Shown: one piece after another, positions 10,408-17,611 of the stretch
Layout of the letters: each line of letters opens with the position of its first letter
How positions within the stretch are numbered: the first letter of the stretch is position 1
Assembly (NCBI RefSeq): GCF_002936955.1
Contig: NZ_MPZM01000010.1
Location: 1 to 64,000 of the forward strand
Direction of reading: 5' to 3'
Length of the DNA stretch: 64,000 nucleotides
Origin: Oceanisphaera arctica
Lineage (GTDB): Bacteria; Pseudomonadota; Gammaproteobacteria; Enterobacterales; Aeromonadaceae
The notes under the pieces: model-generated
Databases searched by the model: none
What the model was told of the DNA's origin: nothing
The model's input: only the letters and a program-made list of their open reading frames with translations
Translations under genes and position numbers: made by a program

Positions 10408-10412
10408 AATAT
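10362..10412 (+). repeat. attL: direct repeat of the tRNA 3' end
   Basis: 51 bases from ACTCATAATCG to ACCAAATAT are identical to 19256-19306. The repeat covers the anticodon loop through CCA plus five bases. It bounds the integrative element on the left. Confidence 0.95.
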
Positions 10413-10415
10413 CAA

Positions 10416-10448
10416 GGGTTAGCAGGTTAACAGCCGCTAACCCTTTTT
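10416..10448 (+). terminator. Hairpin just inside the left end
   Basis: GGGTTAGC/GCTAACCC arms around a 12-base loop containing GTTAAC, followed by TTTTTCTTT. It can terminate the tRNA transcript now that the native terminator has been displaced to 19307. The arms also resemble the 20-bp dyads at 11950-11989. Confidence 0.7.
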
Positions 10449-10452
10449 CTTT

Positions 10453-10471
10453 GGGATACCTATGGGATACC
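10453..10471. repeat. Left-end GGGATACC repeats (probable integrase arm sites)
   Basis: Two GGGATACC copies start at 10453 and 10464, 11 bases apart. The same pair with the same TAT spacer occurs near the right end (19107, 19118) with two further copies. An AGGTATC in the opposite orientation lies at 10488-10494. Confidence 0.7.
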
Positions 10472-10472
10472 T

Positions 10473-10913
10473 TTGGCAGGGAATACTAGGTATCTTTCAG
10501 CCGTCCCGCCCCTGCTTTATGGTTCTCGTTCACCAGCGCCAGCCGGCACCAATTCCGCGCCCAAAGTGGCAGCCATTCCCCCCCCCCAACCCTTGCCCTG
10601 CCTGCCCTACAAATCCGCGCCCTATTCGGTGGCGGCCTTCGTGCTGGCGCTCACAGCCCAGCCGGCCCCGTTGGCTCAAAGGTACTTTGCCAGGGGGGCG
10701 GCCCTGTGGGTTCATGGCCTCGCGCTTTGTGATGTGTGCCTGAGCGGCGGATCTCATTTCATCATCGTTCACGGGCTGCCGGTGCCCTGCTCGTTGCTGG
10801 CGCTCGCCCTGGGCGGATACCTCAAAGCCGGAAATCCTGCTTTGACCTGTGTGGTATTGCGCCCGGTGGTGATGGCGGGCGTCATGGGATCGGCTTTGCT
10901 GGCACATCGTTAA
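10473..10913 (+). CDS. Doubtful hypothetical ORF in the left part of the element
   Basis: 146-codon open frame, proline- and alanine-rich at the start and hydrophobic toward the end (ALALGGYLKAG). No recognised domain and no clear ribosome-binding site. The opposite strand is also open over most of the same bases, so coding status cannot be decided by eye. Listed only because nothing else explains the segment. Confidence 0.2.
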   Translation: MAGNTRYLSAVPPLLYGSRSPAPAGTNSAPKVAAIPPPQPLPCLPYKSAPYSVAAFVLALTAQPAPLAQRYFARGAALWVHGLALCDVCLSGGSHFIIVHGLPVPCSLLALALGGYLKAGNPALTCVVLRPVVMAGVMGSALLAHR

Positions 10914-11244
10914 GTTAACTCCGGGGTTAACAACCTCTGTTAACGGGGAAAAAATCCACGGATGCGGGAGGGCGTGGTCTAGAACGGCAAGGGGTTATTC
11001 CTTTCGGGGTGGCCCCTCCCCTGCTTGGTGGTGGCTGGTGTCGCTGATTTGGCGTCACTGTCACCAAAATGGTGACGGGCTGCCCTCTTGTGTGCCGCTT
11101 TGGTACTCGTTCAGGTGTTCCATATCGGTACACGCCCGGCAGCTCTTGGGGAGTCTGGCCACTGGCTAGCGATCCACAACTTCACGGACTGGGTAGCCGT
11201 GCCCCGCGTTGGTGGGTTGGGTTGGCTCTGCCTGCCGGAAAAAC

Positions 11245-11697
11245 CTAGGTTCTTCTGGCCGTCAAATCGCCTGACCACGGGGACACAGACGCGCGGATCT
11301 CGGCTGATTTTCGGGGCTCTTGGGTCGGCAGCAGCATCTGGGGCCAGCCCTTGCCCGTTCTGCCGTTCTGGGTGTCGGTGTTGCTGTTTGCCAGCGCCAG
11401 CCAGGGAGCGGCGTCCACCTCAGCGGCCAGCATAGCGCCCGCCCCCACAGGCAAAGAATAACAACAACAACCAGCCAGAAAATTTTCATAAATAGCCAAC
11501 GATCGCGCCTCTGCGTACCCGTACAGGGGTGCCCCCTCGGGAGTACCTTTTTGTTTCGGGTTGGTGGCCTGCCGGTGGCTGGCGCTGGCGGTCGGGTCTG
11601 GCTTGCTATGCTGCCGGCCATGCTCACGGGTTCGGGTGCCACAGGGCAGGGCTGCCAGGTGAACGGCGCGGGAGTGGCGGCGGGAAATCACCAGCAA
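11245..11697 (-). CDS. Hypothetical protein, low confidence
   Basis: 150-codon frame whose third positions look G+C-rich by eye, as in the neighbouring genes. The N-terminal third is basic (VISRRHSRAVHL), followed by KQKGTPEGAPLYGYAEARS and a small hydrophobic segment containing three consecutive Cys. No family recognised. A second minus-strand frame (11262-11642) contains a hydrophobic stretch, KIFWLVVVVILCLWG, and could be the real one instead. Confidence 0.3.
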   Translation of the reverse strand: MLVISRRHSRAVHLAALPCGTRTREHGRQHSKPDPTASASHRQATNPKQKGTPEGAPLYGYAEARSLAIYENFLAGCCCYSLPVGAGAMLAAEVDAAPWLALANSNTDTQNGRTGKGWPQMLLPTQEPRKSAEIRASVSPWSGDLTARRT

Positions 11698-11911
11698 CCG
11701 GGCAGCCCCTACCGTGCCAATCCTCCCCTTAGATCGCTAACCGCTGTAAATGCTGCCAAGTGCCGGCCTGCTTGGCACCAGCTCGCCGATCGTCGGAAAA
11801 ATATCCCTTATTTCTCACGCATAAAAAAGCGCCTGAGGGTGCGGTGTCCGGGCTATGGGACCCTAGAGATTGAACCCGCCCCCGGTGGGGTGGCCGTAAC
11901 TGGTCCAAGGG

Positions 11912-11989
11912 TTCCCGGTTTCGGGGAATGATTCCCGGTTTCGGGGAAAGGTTAGCTATTGCTGCTAATGGTTAGCAGGTTCCGCTAAT
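11912..11989. repeat. Four tandem 20-bp dyad units
   Basis: Units 1 and 2 (11912 and 11932) share 17 bases, TTCCCGGTTTCGGGGAA. Units 3 and 4 (11950-11969 and 11970-11989) have the form GGTTAGC...GCTAAT. Each unit is internally palindromic and the period is 20 bases, about two helical turns. Candidate iterons or operators. Confidence 0.75.
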
Positions 11990-12026
11990 GTGGTGAACGG
12001 TCGAGCTCTCGGCTGTTGGCAAGGCA

Positions 12027-12041
12027 TGGTCATCATGACCA
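12027..12041. promoter_or_regulatory. 15-bp odd palindrome
   Basis: TGGTCAT C ATGACCA, perfect arms around one central base. Possible binding site for a dimeric regulator of the element. Confidence 0.4.
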
Positions 12042-12322
12042 CGGTTAACGCCCGGACTTTTGCGGGGGTTGCTGTTCGGCCTTTACCGTTCCTGTAAAAC
12101 CTTCACCGACTCCGTGAATATTGCCGGGCTGGGTGCTGTATGAATACACAGTAACCAGCAAACACCCCGGTTAGGGAGCGCCAGCGGTGAGCGGCCCCGC
12201 TCCCGGCAATATGTCGGGCAATGTGGCGGGTTAAGTGTTGCTATTGCCTGTTAGCGTCCCGCTGTTATTGGGCCTGAATGTGTCGAGCAATGTGTCGGGT
12301 AATGTAGGGGCCGACTCGTTAT

Positions 12323-12344
12323 CACTCCCGAATATTCGGGAGTG
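12323..12344. promoter_or_regulatory. 22-bp perfect palindrome
   Basis: CACTCCCGAAT joined directly to its reverse complement ATTCGGGAGTG, with no spacer. Too short a loop for an RNA terminator and no T-run, so a protein-binding site is more likely. Confidence 0.55.
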
Positions 12345-12608
12345 GGTGCGCTCAGTGCTGCGCCATGCCTGCCGGTGGCCTTGCCCGCCCCGCTTGTGCC
12401 GTTCTGGTGATGGCTGGCTGTCAGCTTGTGCCGTTGGTTTGCGGGGCTGGCCGGTTGGTGTTCGCTGGGTAGGGGTGAAGAATATTCACCAGGTCGGCAG
12501 CGTTCGGGACCGCTCGCGTATAAAGGCCCTAAATTCCCTTTAAACGGTGAATATAAACATATAAGAGCACACATCATTTCACCCCCTGGGCAATACCCAT
12601 CATATAAA

Positions 12609-12625
12609 GGGACACATCATGTCCC
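12609..12625 (-). terminator. Hairpin after the rep operon
   Basis: GGGACA/TGTCCC around a five-base loop. On the minus strand it is followed by TTTATAT. It sits within 25 bases of the rep stop codon and may end the operon; the stem is short. Confidence 0.45.
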
Positions 12626-12629
12626 CTCT

Positions 12630-14018
12630 TTAAGGCTGGGTGTTCAATATCAGTTGAACAGTTCGCTTGCTCACTCCCAATCGGTCGGCCACTTGCTGGC
12701 GGCTCAAGCCCTGGGCGGCCAGTTCTCGCGCGCGTTGTCGCCGTTCTGCCTGGGTGCGCTGGCGCTCTTGCTGATACTCGGCGGCAGCCCTAACCCCTTG
12801 GCTCCTTCTGCGCTTCTCCATCCGCTTGGCGTGCCGTCGCAGTTTCTCAGGCTTGCCGATCAGCGTCAGCATGTGGCCCTGCTCCTGCTCGGTAATGGCC
12901 AGGTCTTCAATGATCCGGGCATTGGTCAGCTTGTACCGCTTATTGTGCTCGCTGGTGCCCGAGTGCCCGACGCTTTCCCGAAACCGCGCCAGCACTGCGC
13001 CCAGCCGGGCCGGTAGTCGCTCGGGGGCATACTTGCCGTGCGGGTCGTTGAAACACTCGGCGGCGTATTGCTGGCACTCGGTTATCAATGACCGTTCATC
13101 ATGGCAGAAGTCGGCGGCAGCCTGGGCAAAGGCGAACAAGGCCCGGCCCCTTCGGTCACTCAGGCCATGCCGCAAACCGGAAAGGGTATTCAAATCGGCC
13201 ATGCGGGAAGCGGCCAGGGTGCGAGCGTTAAGAAGCTGGCGCACGGTCTGCCCGTTATTCTCTCGCGGCTGGCGCTGGCCCCGTGGTGGCTTGGCCGGTG
13301 TCGGGTGCGCCTGCTCGTACCATTTAAGTAAAGGGCGTTCCAGCTCGTCGAATGCGATCGGGTGGGCAAGCTGGGAATAACTCACGGCCCGCCCGTTGCG
13401 CTGGTTCACGCTACCGGCCAGCCTCAGCACTCGGGCAGCGTCCCGCGCCTTGGGGTCTGCGCCAAAGTCGGCCAGGCGGCGAATAAGCAAATCCTCCACA
13501 CGCTGCCAGCGCCCAAGGTACTTGGCCCTTAATGCGGCCTGAGCGGTGCCGCTGCCCTTGTCGGTGCCGATAAAAAAGGGCGCTTTGAGCGCCCAGACAA
13601 GGTAAATACCGCGCCCGCTATCGGCGGCCAGGGTCGGTAATGGCAGGTCTCCGGCATTGGCCATTACTGCCTGTAACCGCTCCGGGTAACTCAGCCCGCC
13701 CAAGCCGGGGATCTGGTAGGTGTCCAGATCCACAAAGCAGGCGTTCAGGTGTACCACGTTCGCTACGCTACGGCGGCGAAAGGGGGCCATGCCGTTCTGA
13801 CTCATGTATACATCGGCAGCTTCCAGGGCGGCCAGTTGCTCGGCCTGCTCCGGGGCGGTGGCCAGCGGGTAACACTGTTCGCTCCAGCTCTCCCCGTTTA
13901 CGGCAATGGCTATATGGCTGGCTCGGGCCTGCGGTGAGCCGTGGATCAGCCGGATATGCTCACGGGGGCCAAAGTCCAGGGCGTACTGATTAAGGCGGGC
14001 TGTTCGTGCTGCGGTCAT
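12630..14018 (-). CDS. Primase-like replication protein with C-terminal HTH
   Basis: 462 aa from ATG 14018 (MTAARTARLNQYALDFG), preceded by AGGGGGCAGC; the frame continues upstream to 14039 but lacks that signal. Residues ~95-230 resemble archaeo-eukaryotic-type plasmid primases of the RepB kind: a FVDLDTY segment with spaced acidic residues, DSGRGIYLVWAL, and ARDAARVLRLAGSVN, the usual arginine-rich third motif. The last ~60 residues are basic and helical and end in a helix-turn-helix, GLSRQQVADRLGVSKRTVQLIL. No Walker motif, so no helicase domain. Last gene of a tightly coupled operon. The family is recognised by motif order only; origin recognition by the HTH is inference. Confidence 0.65.
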   Translation of the reverse strand: MTAARTARLNQYALDFGPREHIRLIHGSPQARASHIAIAVNGESWSEQCYPLATAPEQAEQLAALEAADVYMSQNGMAPFRRRSVANVVHLNACFVDLDTYQIPGLGGLSYPERLQAVMANAGDLPLPTLAADSGRGIYLVWALKAPFFIGTDKGSGTAQAALRAKYLGRWQRVEDLLIRRLADFGADPKARDAARVLRLAGSVNQRNGRAVSYSQLAHPIAFDELERPLLKWYEQAHPTPAKPPRGQRQPRENNGQTVRQLLNARTLAASRMADLNTLSGLRHGLSDRRGRALFAFAQAAADFCHDERSLITECQQYAAECFNDPHGKYAPERLPARLGAVLARFRESVGHSGTSEHNKRYKLTNARIIEDLAITEQEQGHMLTLIGKPEKLRRHAKRMEKRRRSQGVRAAAEYQQERQRTQAERRQRARELAAQGLSRQQVADRLGVSKRTVQLILNTQP

Positions 14019-14029
14019 GCTGCCCCCTG

Positions 14030-14638
14030 TCAGTGACAAACCAGGGCGCTAGGCTCCTGATCTTCGCCTTTCTTGGCCACCTGCTCTGCAAACCCTTCCA
14101 GCATCATGCACAGGGTTTCAAAGCCCACAGGGGTTAACCCACTGCCGCCTGTCATCGCCATATACAGCGCCAGCACTTCCCGGCCCCCTTGTTCGCCGCC
14201 CTCTCGCTCCAAGTGCGGGCTTTCAAGGCGGTCTTGCATCAGCCAAGCCAGCGGCCCCGGCTCCATTGCAAACACAGCGCCCTTGCTGCTATGCCAGCGG
14301 CCTTGCTGGTAGTCACAGAAGCGGAAAGCCAATAGGGAGCGCAACAGGGGGACGTCCTCCACGGTGAAGGGTTCGCCCCTGGGCTTTGGCCTCAGGCCAT
14401 GCGCCAGTAGGGTAGCCCGGCCCCGCCAGGGCGGGAGCTGTTCGACGTGTGGCGCTGCGTTGTGGTCTTGGTAATCCAGCCCATCCAGCCGACAGGGCAG
14501 CCCCTCGAACAGGGCCACCAGCTCGGCGGCGAGCTCGTCTTGGCTGGCGCTGGTATGGAATGGCCCCAGCTTGAGCGGCAACCGGGCAAACACGGTCAGC
14601 TCTATTTCAAAAGCGGCGGCGGGGGTAGGTTGGTTCAT
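14030..14638 (-). CDS. Hypothetical protein in the rep operon
   Basis: 202 aa, acidic, no recognised domain, signal peptide or membrane segment. Starts MNQPTPAAAFEIELTVFARLPLKLGPF; the C-terminal third has a helical segment GFETLCMMLEGFAEQVAKK. Its ATG overlaps the stop of the upstream gene (ATGA), and it stops 11 bases before rep, so it is co-translated with both. Probably a replication accessory or regulatory protein, but nothing in the sequence proves that. Confidence 0.7.
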   Translation of the reverse strand: MNQPTPAAAFEIELTVFARLPLKLGPFHTSASQDELAAELVALFEGLPCRLDGLDYQDHNAAPHVEQLPPWRGRATLLAHGLRPKPRGEPFTVEDVPLLRSLLAFRFCDYQQGRWHSSKGAVFAMEPGPLAWLMQDRLESPHLEREGGEQGGREVLALYMAMTGGSGLTPVGFETLCMMLEGFAEQVAKKGEDQEPSALVCH

Positions 14639-15060
14639 TCGTCACCCTCCATCAGCTTTACGCCCACGAACCACGCCAGACGGGGCGCTTCGTCCGGGGT
14701 CAGTTCACACAGCACCACACGCAAACCACCAGGGGCCGAAAGCACCAGGTGAGCGCCAGCAGCTTCCCCCAGCTCGGGTAAGCCGGGCCAGCGTTCAACG
14801 GTGATGTGTTCCCGCTCGCACTGGGCATACAGGCCCATGCGCTGATCCCGCACGGTGAAGCGGTCGCCACTTACACGGCAAACCGTCACCTCTCCAAGGG
14901 CACAGGGGAAGGTATGGGCCGGGGGTTCGTCGTCGGTGCCCAGTCCGGCAGCATTGCGGAACAGTTCAAGCTGGCGCTGATACTCGGCGTATTGCTCCCG
15001 TGCCTCGTCGGTGGCCGGGTTCAGTTCGTAGCGTTGGCAAAATTCGGCAAAGGGTTTCAT
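14635..15060 (-). CDS. Hypothetical protein in the rep operon
   Basis: 141 aa, soluble. N-terminal ~40 residues are predicted helical (MKPFAEFCQRYELNPATDEAREQY-like), then a beta-rich part (EVTVCRVSGDRFTVRDQRMGLY, GGLRVVLCELTPDEAPRLAWF). Good ribosome-binding site AGGAGGG. Both ends overlap neighbouring genes by ATGA, showing translational coupling. No family recognised. Confidence 0.7.
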   Translation of the reverse strand: MKPFAEFCQRYELNPATDEAREQYAEYQRQLELFRNAAGLGTDDEPPAHTFPCALGEVTVCRVSGDRFTVRDQRMGLYAQCEREHITVERWPGLPELGEAAGAHLVLSAPGGLRVVLCELTPDEAPRLAWFVGVKLMEGDE

Positions 15061-15374
15061 TGGCTACCCTCCTGCTCGATACCGAACAGGCGCAAGCCCT
15101 TACCCTCGTTCCAGGGCAGCAGCTCGCCCGGCAGTTCGTCCACGGATACGGCCACATTAAACAGAATGGCGCGGGGCTGGTAGCCGGTGCCGGCCAGGGC
15201 GGCTTTTGCCTCGGCGGTTGCTTGGTCCTGATTGGCACAACCGGCAGCGAACGGACCGGGCATCATGTCGCGCCCGTCCGGGGCGATAACGTGCAGGAAA
15301 AACACCAGGGGATCGGCGGTGCTGGCGCTGGCTTGGTCAGTACACAGGGGGCGGGTAACGGCAATGGCGGTCAT
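15057..15374 (-). CDS. Hypothetical protein in the rep operon
   Basis: 105 aa from ATG 15374, which has AGGAGGTGGCAGC directly upstream; the open frame reaches further back to 15398 but without a start signal. Small, acidic, beta-rich appearance (PLVFFLHVIAPDGRD, ILFNVAVSVDELPG). Its start overlaps the stop of the preceding small gene and its stop overlaps the next start. No family recognised. Confidence 0.65.
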   Translation of the reverse strand: MTAIAVTRPLCTDQASASTADPLVFFLHVIAPDGRDMMPGPFAAGCANQDQATAEAKAALAGTGYQPRAILFNVAVSVDELPGELLPWNEGKGLRLFGIEQEGSQ

Positions 15375-15547
15375 GCTGCCACCTCCTGCGCCGGGCAACG
15401 GCTCACGAATACCAGGGCGGGAGCGCCAGCAATCGAGCGGGCCTCTTGTTCGGTGCCAGCCAATACGGTGATAAAGCGGATACGGCGCATTGTTGCTATG
15501 CGTTGCTTGCCCTGTGCCAGGACAAAGGTAAACTTGCTGATAGTCAT
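15371..15547 (-). CDS. Small Icd-like/Ash-like protein
   Basis: 58 aa, MTISKFTFVLAQGKQRIA..., ending SRCPAQEVAA. The pattern (KF.FV...RIATMRRIRFITVLAGTEQEAR...ALVFVSR.P) resembles the short 'host cell division inhibitor Icd-like' proteins common in P4-type islands; this assignment is from memory of the family and is tentative. First gene of the operon that ends in rep, with its stop overlapping the next start (ATGA). It faces the divergent ribbon-helix-helix gene across a 130-base control region. Confidence 0.55.
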   Translation of the reverse strand: MTISKFTFVLAQGKQRIATMRRIRFITVLAGTEQEARSIAGAPALVFVSRCPAQEVAA

Positions 15548-15624
15548 CTTCGTTAGTCTCTTAACGGTGGTGATCAGAGGCCCGGTTAGTGCTCCAACAC
15601 TGCCGGGCTTCGTTGTTTTTGAAT

Positions 15625-15682
15625 GACGGGTGTCATACACTTGATTTACGTGAACAGAGTAAATTGGAGTAAGACAGGTGTC
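15625..15682. promoter_or_regulatory. Paired GAC(A/G)GGTGTC operator-like sites
   Basis: GACGGGTGTC at 15625-15634 and GACAGGTGTC at 15673-15682 differ by one base and each has GAC/GTC dyad symmetry. The first extends to ATGAC-N4-GTCAT. The second covers the start codon of the RHH gene. They lie in the divergent region between the RHH gene and the rep operon. Confidence 0.6.
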
Positions 15683-15854
15683 AACCACCATTAAATCGAA
15701 AGGTAACAAGCAGATCGCTTTGCGAGTCGAGCCAACACTTGAAGAAGGCATCATGAAAGCCTTGGCAGAAGATGGGGACGCCTCTGTCTCAGCATGGATT
15801 AAGCGCGTAATCAGAAAAGAGCTGAAAACACGGGGCATTGAGCCGAAAGGGTGA
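15678..15854 (+). CDS. Ribbon-helix-helix regulator (GTG start, 58 aa)
   Basis: A short gene starting at GTG 15678 with GGAG eight bases upstream. VSTTIKSKGNKQIALRVEP is followed by TLEEGIMKALAEDG and SVSAWIKRVIRKEL. The beta-strand KQIALRVEP, then two helices with the SxSxWIKRxI pattern, fits an Arc/CopG-type ribbon-helix-helix DNA-binding protein, which works as a dimer. It is the only plus-strand gene in this part of the element and is divergent from the rep operon. The repeat motif overlapping its start suggests autorepression and control of the rep operon (inference). Confidence 0.65.
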   Translation: MSTTIKSKGNKQIALRVEPTLEEGIMKALAEDGDASVSAWIKRVIRKELKTRGIEPKG

Positions 15855-15952
15855 CGGCGGTTGCCGGTCTTGACCCTGAATGCGGGCAAGCCGATCCCCT
15901 GGGCGGGTTGCCCATAAATTAACGGTGTCATGGCGTGCTATCTCCAGGCGGG

Positions 15953-16411
15953 TTAAGCCGTTGTGGTGGTGCTGGTAGCCAATGGGTAAGGGGTGATCAG
16001 GTGCGCAACCTCTCCGGGGCTCAGTGCTGGCACTTTACGGCGCTGGCGCATCTGGCCAATTAGCCCGGCTACCCGTTCGGCATCGCTTCGGTTGGTAATG
16101 CGGTAACGGTAATGTCTGCCAATGCCGTCCGGGTTGGGAGCATCTTCACGGTGAAGACGGATGCCCAAGGTGCGCTCTACTTGGCTGGCATAGTTGCGGC
16201 CCGACGACAGGCGGCAATGCCGGAGAATGTCGTTCTCGGTCACTCCACCAGGGCAAGACAACAGCAGCAAGTAGGCCCGTTCGGTCTTGGTGGTTGCTCT
16301 GGCTGGCTGGCGCTGGTGGGTGGTGCTACACTCGTCGGCAGTGCTGTTATGCTGCGCTGATTGAGGGGCTTGAACCTGTGCCGGGTTCAGGCCCTTTTTG
16401 TTTGCTGTCAT
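15953..16411 (-). CDS. Hypothetical protein, possible winged-helix
   Basis: 152 aa. The first ~40 residues are polar and low-complexity (Q, T, S, A). The middle, TERAYLLLLSCPGGVTENDILRHC then SGRNYASQVERTLGIRL, has the helix-turn-helix and wing pattern of DNA-binding domains that control gene order in phage-like elements. No family name can be given. It follows the AlpA-like gene by 11 bases, so both are probably on one transcript. Start context GGGGCGGCAGCATGAC matches other genes in the element. Confidence 0.6.
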   Translation of the reverse strand: MTANKKGLNPAQVQAPQSAQHNSTADECSTTHQRQPARATTKTERAYLLLLSCPGGVTENDILRHCRLSSGRNYASQVERTLGIRLHREDAPNPDGIGRHYRYRITNRSDAERVAGLIGQMRQRRKVPALSPGEVAHLITPYPLATSTTTTA

Positions 16412-16422
16412 GCTGCCGCCCC

Positions 16423-16668
16423 TTATTCCGCTTGAGTTCCGCTTTGTTCGGTCAGCCAGGTATCAAGATCGGCCTTCATGTAGATCGCTTTTTTTCCGCA
16501 ACGGTGGTACTTGAGCCCATAGCGGCCAGTGCTGGCCCAGTTCGCCAGGGTCTTATCAGCCAAGCCCAGATAGGCGGCGGCCTCTTTGCGAGTAAAGCGG
16601 GGGTTAGCGTCCAGCTCGGCGGCCAGGCGGGGGTTGTGGGTGTGCTGGTGGTGGGTAGCGGTTTGCAT
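16423..16668 (-). CDS. AlpA-like HTH regulator/excisionase
   Basis: 81 aa. Residues ~25-75 form a MerR-like winged HTH: RFTRKEAAAYLGLADKTLANWA, then a wing GLKYHRCGKKAIYMKADLDTWL. This is the arrangement of AlpA/excisionase proteins (HTH_17 type) found beside integrases, where they direct excision and often activate int. The ribosome-binding site AAGGGG can pair with an upstream CCCCT, see the inverted repeat at 16670-16705. Confidence 0.75.
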   Translation of the reverse strand: MQTATHHQHTHNPRLAAELDANPRFTRKEAAAYLGLADKTLANWASTGRYGLKYHRCGKKAIYMKADLDTWLTEQSGTQAE

Positions 16669-16669
16669 G

Positions 16670-16705
16670 TAATGCCCCTTACAGTTGGTTTTTATAGGGG
16701 CATTA
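16670..16705 (-). promoter_or_regulatory. Inverted repeat covering the AlpA-like gene's ribosome-binding site
   Basis: Arms TAATGCCCCT and AGGGGCATTA (10 bp, perfect) with a 16-base spacer. In the minus-strand mRNA the second arm contains the Shine-Dalgarno AGGGG and ends one base before the ATG, so the hairpin would hide the initiation site. It could instead be a DNA operator. Confidence 0.65.
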
Positions 16706-16774
16706 TCTCGGGGGAGTAGTAGGGACTCTATCGAAAACCGTAAACCTCGTAATTCGAAAAAATAGCTAACCCGC

Positions 16775-17602
16775 TCATTCTTTCCATTTCATAAAATCGC
16801 TGATCGTCCAGTCGTAATAATGCGGCTCTTTTTCCAGCGCCAGCAATAAACCTTCGTGCTGATCACCTTTCATCATTTCGGCCACAAAGGGGCGGTTTGT
16901 CTGTGCGATATGCTGGCCGCCTCTGGAATGATCGGGAAACAAAACTCGCGCCATTAACTCATTCGTGATCCGCACGTCCTCGGCTTGCTCCCACAGCATC
17001 AAGTCCATCATGGAAATGGCCTGATATTCGACAAGCCTTGTCAGAATAGAAAAGCCGGCCCTCTCCCGTTCTGGTTTCGGCTCGGGTGTATTGGTCTGCT
17101 TTCGCCATAGCGGCAACAAGTTCCTCAGTTCATCAACTATCTGTTCATCGGTGGCGTCTTCAAGGTTTAGCGATACAGGTAATCGGTCAACCATTGGACG
17201 GGGGACGCTCTTAAATGCCTGTGCCTTATCCAGGGTAATTCCTTCAATGACGAATTGCCGGGACGCGCTCTGCTCCGCCTTTTCGCCATAAGCCCCTTTC
17301 TTTCTGGCGGCCGCGTCATACAGGCACAGGTGAAAGTTGCTTAATGGTGAAGCGTAATTGCCAACAGTTAAATCACAAACTCCGTCCTTCCATTCTCCCG
17401 AATCACCTTCAAAGGCAACTGGCGCAAGGGCATTGTCGGCAATATGGATCAGGTTCTCTTTTATGGTCTCTGGATCTTTTGCCCAGACCCTGAAATCCAT
17501 TTGCATGATGAAATCGGCCACGCTCAAAGACAAAAGTGCCTCGTACCGTTCCAGGTTAAACCACTCGGGCAACTGCTCGGGCTTGTTGATTCGCTTTGCC
17601 AT
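16775..17602 (-). CDS. DUF6387-like protein
   Basis: 275 aa, soluble. Start MAKRINKPEQLPEWFNLERY resembles DUF6387 proteins, which frequently neighbour integrases in genomic islands; the function is unknown. Rich in aromatic and acidic residues, no nuclease or ATPase motif seen. It starts nine bases after the integrase stop on the same strand, so the two are almost certainly one transcript. A role in recombination control or in a cargo function (including host defence) is possible, but the sequence does not decide. Confidence 0.65.
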   Translation of the reverse strand: MAKRINKPEQLPEWFNLERYEALLSLSVADFIMQMDFRVWAKDPETIKENLIHIADNALAPVAFEGDSGEWKDGVCDLTVGNYASPLSNFHLCLYDAAARKKGAYGEKAEQSASRQFVIEGITLDKAQAFKSVPRPMVDRLPVSLNLEDATDEQIVDELRNLLPLWRKQTNTPEPKPERERAGFSILTRLVEYQAISMMDLMLWEQAEDVRITNELMARVLFPDHSRGGQHIAQTNRPFVAEMMKGDQHEGLLLALEKEPHYYDWTISDFMKWKE

Positions 17603-17611
17603 GCTTGCCCC

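Larger units (their letters stand above)
10472..12608. other. Low-coding, dyad-rich left region of the element
   Basis: About 2.1 kb without a convincing gene. It holds three GTTAAC sites (10914, 10926, 10939), a 7-bp-arm hairpin at 11060-11076, four tandem 20-bp dyad units at 11912-11989, an odd palindrome at 12027-12041, repeated TGTCGRGCAATGTG-type motifs near 12211 and 12278, and a 22-bp perfect palindrome at 12323-12344. Two doubtful frames are listed separately. The density of ordered dyads next to a Rep operon suggests a replication or control region; this is inference. Confidence 0.6.
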
